Shown here: positions 6,288-9,679 of the stretch, piece by piece | How the letters are laid out: every line of letters begins with the position of its first letter | Position numbering within the stretch: position 1 is the first letter of the stretch | Assembly: GCA_005776735.1 (NCBI GenBank) | Contig: SXOM01000337.1 | Location: 1-9,679, forward strand | DNA: 9,679 nucleotides | Source: Pseudomonadota bacterium | GTDB taxonomy: Bacteria; Myxococcota_A; UBA796; SXON01 | Reading direction: 5' to 3' | Notes under the pieces: model-generated | The model's database searches: none | The model's input: only the letters and a program-made list of their open reading frames with translations | Told to the model about the DNA's origin: nothing | Translations under genes and position numbers: made by a program

Positions 6288-7274
6288 GTGACCTCCAAAC
6301 GTGTGGTGCTCGTCCTCGGCGCGGCCGCCGCGCTGGCGGGTTTTGTGGGCTTGCTGGTGTACGGCCAGGTCAGCCACGTGGCCCTGGACGAGGCGGAGCT
6401 CCCACCGGCGCTGACGCCAGCGGAGATCGAGGCCCTGCGCGACCGGTGTCGGTCCGAGCCGCGGACGTGTGGGGATCTCGGTCGCGCGTACGTGCGTGCG
6501 TGGGCCGAGCGCACGGTGCGGGCCCCCGCCGGCCCGTTGCGGTACACGTCCTCCGAGGAGAACGCGGCGGCGTACCTGTACCAGAGGGCGTGCGGGGCGG
6601 GCGACGAAGTGGCCTGCACGGTCGCCTGGGCGCTCGAGGCCCGCGAGCCCGAGGGGCTCCGGGGGTGCCCGGCCCGTCGCGTCCGCCTCGTCGACGAGGC
6701 GGGAACGCCGGTGGTCGGGGTGTCGCAGCGGTCGGAGTGCGTCGATGAAGCGGGCGTGACGCAGTTCACGTCGGACACCAGCGACGTCGACGGCTGGATC
6801 GTGGTGGCGGCGGAGCGCATCCAGGTCGGCGCGCTCGAGCTCGAGGTGAGCGACCCGATCGTGGTGCCCGCGCACGGCTGGAGCGCCCGCGACAACGGCG
6901 GCGGCTACCCGTTCGAGCTGGCCGCGGGCGAAGACCCGCCCGCCGTTCCGCTGCGCCGGGACCCGTGGCCGTCTCCAGCCGCGTCCGGAGGGCTCGACGG
7001 CTGGTGGTGGCGCCAGGCCGACCCGGTGTCCGACCAGGTGCGCCAACCGTGGATCGCCCTGTCGCTCCCCGGCGCCACCGGCGGCGGGACGTGGCCGGAG
7101 CCTCCCCCCCGCGTGCTCCGGCTCGGGAAGGCCAAGGCCGACGCGGGCGTCGCGTGGTTGGTGGTCGACCATCACCCCCAAGTGCTCGTCGCGATCACCG
7201 CCGACAGCGTCGTGGCGTTCGAGTGGACCGCGACGGGTTTCAACTACCCGTACCGGTACCGCCGAGGGGGGTGA
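6288..7274 (+). CDS. Membrane-anchored protein with Sel1-like segment, function unknown
   Basis: A 328-residue protein. Residues 4-5 (KR) followed by a hydrophobic stretch (about 6-26, VVLVLGAAAALAGFVGLLVY) form an N-terminal membrane anchor or uncleaved signal. A CRSEPRTCGDLGRAYVRAW block (54-72) and AAAYLYQRACGAGDEVAC (93-110) resemble Sel1/TPR-type repeats, which usually scaffold proteins, with Cys54/Cys61 and Cys102/Cys110 likely disulfides outside the cytoplasm. Residues about 131-175 (RRVRLVDEAGTPVVGVSQ, later DVDGWIVV) resemble a carboxypeptidase-regulatory-like beta domain. The Trp/Pro-rich C-terminal part (GGLDGWWWRQ) is unassigned. The GTG start has only a weak GGA upstream. The gene ends 2 bases before the convergent PLD gene, leaving no room for a terminator. 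Confidence 0.72.
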   Translation: MTSKRVVLVLGAAAALAGFVGLLVYGQVSHVALDEAELPPALTPAEIEALRDRCRSEPRTCGDLGRAYVRAWAERTVRAPAGPLRYTSSEENAAAYLYQRACGAGDEVACTVAWALEAREPEGLRGCPARRVRLVDEAGTPVVGVSQRSECVDEAGVTQFTSDTSDVDGWIVVAAERIQVGALELEVSDPIVVPAHGWSARDNGGGYPFELAAGEDPPAVPLRRDPWPSPAASGGLDGWWWRQADPVSDQVRQPWIALSLPGATGGGTWPEPPPRVLRLGKAKADAGVAWLVVDHHPQVLVAITADSVVAFEWTATGFNYPYRYRRGG

Positions 7275-7276
7275 GG

Positions 7277-8872
7277 TCAGTTGATGGGGACCGGCTCCAT
7301 GCAGTAGATGACCCCCTGCACCGCCCACGCATCGCCCTCCTCGATGGCGATCCTCGCTGCCGCCAGCCGGTCGAGGCGGTGAGGGAGCGCCTCGACGTGC
7401 CCGAGCCGGTTGCGTACGATGGTGCCGGGCCCGAGCGGGGCCGGCCGCGTCAAGGAAGCGACGATGCGGTCGAGCAACGCGGGCTCGACACCGGCCAACC
7501 ACCTGCGGACCTCGGGCTCCTCGTACTGGTGTAGGGAGGCCGCCATGGACTCGACGATGCTGCGGACCGATTCGAACGCGGCGGGCCGGGCCGCACTCGG
7601 CACGGTGACCGTGAGGTGTAGTCCCAGGAGGGCCCGCGAGGGGTCCAGGAACGGCTCGACCGGGAGGTGCGCGCGTGGGGCGAGCAACAGGCGGAGAATC
7701 CACTGTGGCGAAGACACGCTCCCGACGTCCGGGGCCGGGAGCGCCATCTTCCAGGCGGCCAGCGGCTGATCGATCTTCCACCTCTCGATCTTCGCCTCCG
7801 GCTCGCACGCAAGCGCCACGTAGAGAGCGTCCCGAGTGGGGAGGGACGGAAGCGCGACACAGGGCGGCGGGTGACGCTCCGGGAGGCGCTCGATGAGCAG
7901 GCACCCGAAGCGCGCGAGCAGGTCGACGCCCAAACCGTGGGCGAGCTCGATCAACTCGAGCCGCGTGGTGCCGGCGATCGCGGACACACGGAGCACCGCC
8001 GCGCCCGGGAGGTGCACGCCCGCACGTGCCTGAATGGCGCCGATGGCATGGTGGCCCAACCTGCGGGGCTGACCCGATGGCGCAGGCTCGGTCGACCAAG
8101 CTTCGACCTTGCCGAGGCGCCCGGCCACGTACCAGCGGACTGGGCGCTCGCCCGCGCGCCGGACCGCCTGTTCGTAGCAGGCGCCACAGAGGGGGCGCTC
8201 GGCGTGACCTCTCCATGGGCCACCACAGCGGGTACAGTACACCCCCACGACCTCGTACGGGTTGCGGTCCTCGGCAATCTGCCCAGCGCGGCAGCGCAAG
8301 CAGATGACGGCGCCACCATCGCAGGAGGCCGTCGTGTTGCACAGGATGCAGAAGCGGTGTCGTTCCCGGGCGGGGGCGTCGCCGACGAGGGCGTCGGCCC
8401 GCAGGTCGCGTGTGAGCCGGGCGACCCACTCGCGGGCGGGAAGCTCACCCTGACGCTTGCGTGCATCCAACGCCTGGGCGTAGACCTCGAAGACGCTGGC
8501 CCACTCCAACGGGTCCTCCGTTCGATCGTACAGCTTTGCGGATTCCAGGCTCCGACCGAGGGCCTCGCGCAACAGGTTCGCGCTCGTCTCGATGGCCTCG
8601 TGCTCCGACATGTAGGCCTTGAGGTGGAGGCCCTCCACCCGAACGACCTCGGCCTCCAATTCGGCGAAGAGCGCCAGGTCGCGCTCGCCCGGTCCCCCCA
8701 CCCCCCGCGTGACCAACGTGAGGGTCACGCCACGGGCGACCGCCCTGGCGACCGCCCGATCGAGCTCCGCCCACGGGCGAAGGAACGGGGTGACGAGGAT
8801 CACGCCGTCGCGGGCTCGGTCGATGAGGCCGACGACCTCGTCCGGAATGCGGGTGCTCACGAGGGTGTGCAA
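7277..8872 (-). CDS. PLD-type (single HKD) nuclease-like protein with tandem zinc ribbons
   Basis: A 531-residue protein from a TTG at 8872. Residues about 8-112 form a phospholipase-D-superfamily domain: a first part ARDGVILVTPFLRPW and ARGVTLTLVTRG, then LHLKAYMSEHEAIETSANLL with His83, Lys85, Glu90, Ser97 and Asn99, a variant HxK(x)4E plus SxN motif. One HKD implies a dimer, as in nucleases of this superfamily. Residues 175-232 hold two zinc ribbons of identical spacing, C-x2-C-x12-C-x2-C (Cys175/178/191/194 and Cys213/216/229/232), likely binding nucleic acid or protein. Residues about 245-531 are unassigned, with one part IERWKIDQPLAAWKMALPAP. No signal peptide or membrane segment is seen, so it is cytoplasmic. 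It diverges from an excisionase-like/recombinase pair, which raises the chance of a defence or mobile-element role, but this is inference. Confidence 0.8.
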   Translation of the reverse strand: MHTLVSTRIPDEVVGLIDRARDGVILVTPFLRPWAELDRAVARAVARGVTLTLVTRGVGGPGERDLALFAELEAEVVRVEGLHLKAYMSEHEAIETSANLLREALGRSLESAKLYDRTEDPLEWASVFEVYAQALDARKRQGELPAREWVARLTRDLRADALVGDAPARERHRFCILCNTTASCDGGAVICLRCRAGQIAEDRNPYEVVGVYCTRCGGPWRGHAERPLCGACYEQAVRRAGERPVRWYVAGRLGKVEAWSTEPAPSGQPRRLGHHAIGAIQARAGVHLPGAAVLRVSAIAGTTRLELIELAHGLGVDLLARFGCLLIERLPERHPPPCVALPSLPTRDALYVALACEPEAKIERWKIDQPLAAWKMALPAPDVGSVSSPQWILRLLLAPRAHLPVEPFLDPSRALLGLHLTVTVPSAARPAAFESVRSIVESMAASLHQYEEPEVRRWLAGVEPALLDRIVASLTRPAPLGPGTIVRNRLGHVEALPHRLDRLAAARIAIEEGDAWAVQGVIYCMEPVPIN

Positions 8873-8952
8873 ACGGGCTCCGTCACAGGTCGGCGAGGGT
8901 ATCGAGGTGGCGTGGCAGCGGCTCCTGGGGCGGGTCACGCGAGGCCCCCCCC
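8873..8952. promoter_or_regulatory. Divergent region between the PLD gene and the HTH gene
   Basis: This 80-base region must carry promoters for both directions. On the - strand GGAG (8881-8878) stands 5 bases before the TTG at 8872 and decides that start over any upstream in-frame codon. On the + strand GAGG at 8941-8944, 8 bases before the ATG at 8953, is a usable Shine-Dalgarno. The small HTH protein encoded alongside could bind here and control both directions. Confidence 0.45.
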
Positions 8953-8955
8953 ATG
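8883..8955 (-). other. Short - strand reading frame upstream of the PLD gene (leader or gene remnant)
   Basis: An ATG at 8955-8953 opens a frame of 23 codons plus TGA (8885-8883) ending in PLPRHLDTLADL, 10 bases before the PLD TTG start. The frame is also open farther upstream, to an ATG at 9086, but that part lies over the + strand HTH gene. The ending looks more protein-like than the usual chance frame. It could be a leader peptide, the surviving 3' end of a gene cut by an integration, or chance. Confidence 0.25.
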
Positions 8956-9297
8956 CCCGGCTCGACGCCGCTCGCATCACCCTGGACGACCACCGAGCGC
9001 GTCTGCGCCCACCTCGGTATCGGCGTCCGCACCCTTCGCGCCCTGATGCGCGACACCCCCACCGAGGTGGAACCGCCCTGGGTCAACGTCGGGGCGCGCG
9101 GCAGGCCGACCTACCGCTGGCGCCTCGCCGACGTGGACGCCTGGGTGCGCGAGGTGTCGGCGCTCCGTGGCGGCGGCATCACCGGCGCCTCGCCGCAGGC
9201 CACGCGGCCGGTCCGGAAGCACCGCGCGCCGCCCGCACCGGCGACCGACACCAACCTCAAGCTCCTGGCACGCGAGCTCACCGGCGGGAGACGCTGA
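8953..9297 (+). CDS. Small HTH protein, excisionase/MerR-like
   Basis: A 114-residue protein. Residues 11-33 (WTTTERVCAHLGIGVRTLRA) form a helix-turn-helix like those of excisionases and MerR-type DNA binders. It is followed by a wing and recognition segment ARGRPTYRWRLADVDAWV (48-65), where the ADVDAW element is typical of this family. The C-terminal tail is basic and Pro-rich (PVRKHRAPPAPATD). Its stop TGA overlaps the ATG of the tyrosine recombinase by one base, the usual linkage of an excisionase or recombination directionality factor with its integrase. It probably steers integration or excision, and may regulate the divergent promoter region. A plain transcriptional repressor is the alternative. 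Confidence 0.75.
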   Translation: MPGSTPLASPWTTTERVCAHLGIGVRTLRALMRDTPTEVEPPWVNVGARGRPTYRWRLADVDAWVREVSALRGGGITGASPQATRPVRKHRAPPAPATDTNLKLLARELTGGRR

Positions 9298-9679
9298 TGG
9301 CGTTCATCGACAAGAAAGCCAATGGGAAGTACCAAGTACGCTGGCGCGACCCCGACGGGCGCGAGCGCGCCGTCACCGCGCCGGACCACCAGACGGCGAA
9401 GGCCATCGAGCGCGACGTGGAGCGCACGGTAGCCCAGGGATTCCGCTGGGAGCCGCGCGACGCCGTGGCCCTCCCTGACCTGACCGACGTGTGCCAGAAG
9501 TACATCGAGGACCGCGCGAAGCGGCTCGGCGCCCGCACCGTCCACCGCTACGCGGAGAACCTGGAGTTGTTCAAGCGGTTCCTCCGTTCCCATCATGGCC
9601 GCGCGCCCTACCCCGTGTCGCTCCTGACGAAGCCGCTGCTGGAGGACTACCACACGTGGCTGCTCGTGCCGGCGAACGG
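9297..9679 (+). CDS. Tyrosine recombinase (integrase), N-terminal part, cut by window end
   Basis: The frame opens at the ATG at 9297 and stays open to the last base, giving 127 residues. GGAG at 9287-9290 lies 6 bases upstream. Residues 1-50 (AFIDKKANGKYQVRWRDPDG, then ERAVTAPDHQTAKAIERDVE) match the N-terminal arm-type DNA-binding domain of phage- and ICE-type integrases: a three-stranded sheet and a helix. From about residue 62, LTDVCQKYIEDRAKRLGART and HRYAENLELFKRFL fit the SAM-like core-binding domain. The catalytic domain with its R-H-R-Y residues lies beyond the window, so activity cannot be judged. Together with the upstream HTH gene it marks a probable integrative element or prophage whose remainder may extend to the right. 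Confidence 0.85.
   Translation, partial: MAFIDKKANGKYQVRWRDPDGRERAVTAPDHQTAKAIERDVERTVAQGFRWEPRDAVALPDLTDVCQKYIEDRAKRLGARTVHRYAENLELFKRFLRSHHGRAPYPVSLLTKPLLEDYHTWLLVPAN

Noticed and set aside
6234..8429. A 731-codon open frame on the - strand
   Set aside because: It lies over two better genes on opposite strands, has Arg/Pro/Gly/His-rich low-complexity sequence and shows no domain. Such long shadow frames are expected where GC is very high.
8953..8980. Overlap of the PLD and HTH genes implied by the longest PLD frame
   Set aside because: The TTG start at 8872 with GGAG upstream is better supported and removes the overlap.

Overview
The window is very GC-rich (about 70% or more by eye) and carries tightly packed genes on both strands. 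Its gene content points to a Myxococcota-type (former Deltaproteobacteria) genome: twin roadblock/LC7 proteins behind an OmpA-like cell-wall anchor, a DUF4157 protein, lipoproteins with Asp/Gly/Thr/Ser-rich linkers, and many GTG or TTG starts. This taxonomic reading is an inference; no rRNA or marker gene is present.

Left part (1-3017, all +). The window opens inside an OmpA-family gene, followed within 12 and 2 bases by two roadblock/LC7 genes, probably one operon (1-1205). After a 91-bp gap with a 9-bp direct repeat comes a 406-residue protein. It joins an N-terminal DUF4157 (eCIS core) domain with HEAAH to a C-terminal papain/transglutaminase-like domain whose Cys258, His288 and Asp308 look like a catalytic triad. 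A small putative lipoprotein overlaps its stop codon. The pair looks like an effector/toxin with an accessory or immunity partner, but no eCIS structural gene is visible.

Middle part (3018-7274). A FAD/NAD(P) reductase of the ferredoxin-NADP reductase type lies on the - strand, converging on the lipoprotein gene and diverging from a secreted metallo-beta-lactamase-fold lipoprotein resembling the hydrolase domain of ComEC. Two + strand genes follow for exported or membrane-anchored proteins that I cannot assign: one with a signal peptide, one with a membrane anchor and a Sel1-like segment.

Right part (7277-9679). A - strand gene encodes a 531-residue protein with a single-HKD PLD-type nuclease-like domain, two zinc ribbons of identical spacing and a large unassigned C-terminal region. 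It starts at TTG after a clear Shine-Dalgarno. It diverges from a small HTH (excisionase-like) gene that overlaps by one base the start of a tyrosine recombinase cut by the window edge. This end is therefore probably the boundary of an integrative element, with the PLD gene either its cargo or a host gene beside the insertion.

The most interesting objects are the DUF4157/Cys-His-Asp protein with its overlapping lipoprotein, and the PLD/double-zinc-ribbon protein beside the recombinase. No tRNA, rRNA, CRISPR array or complete IS was seen, and no stretch above 300 bases lacks a gene.
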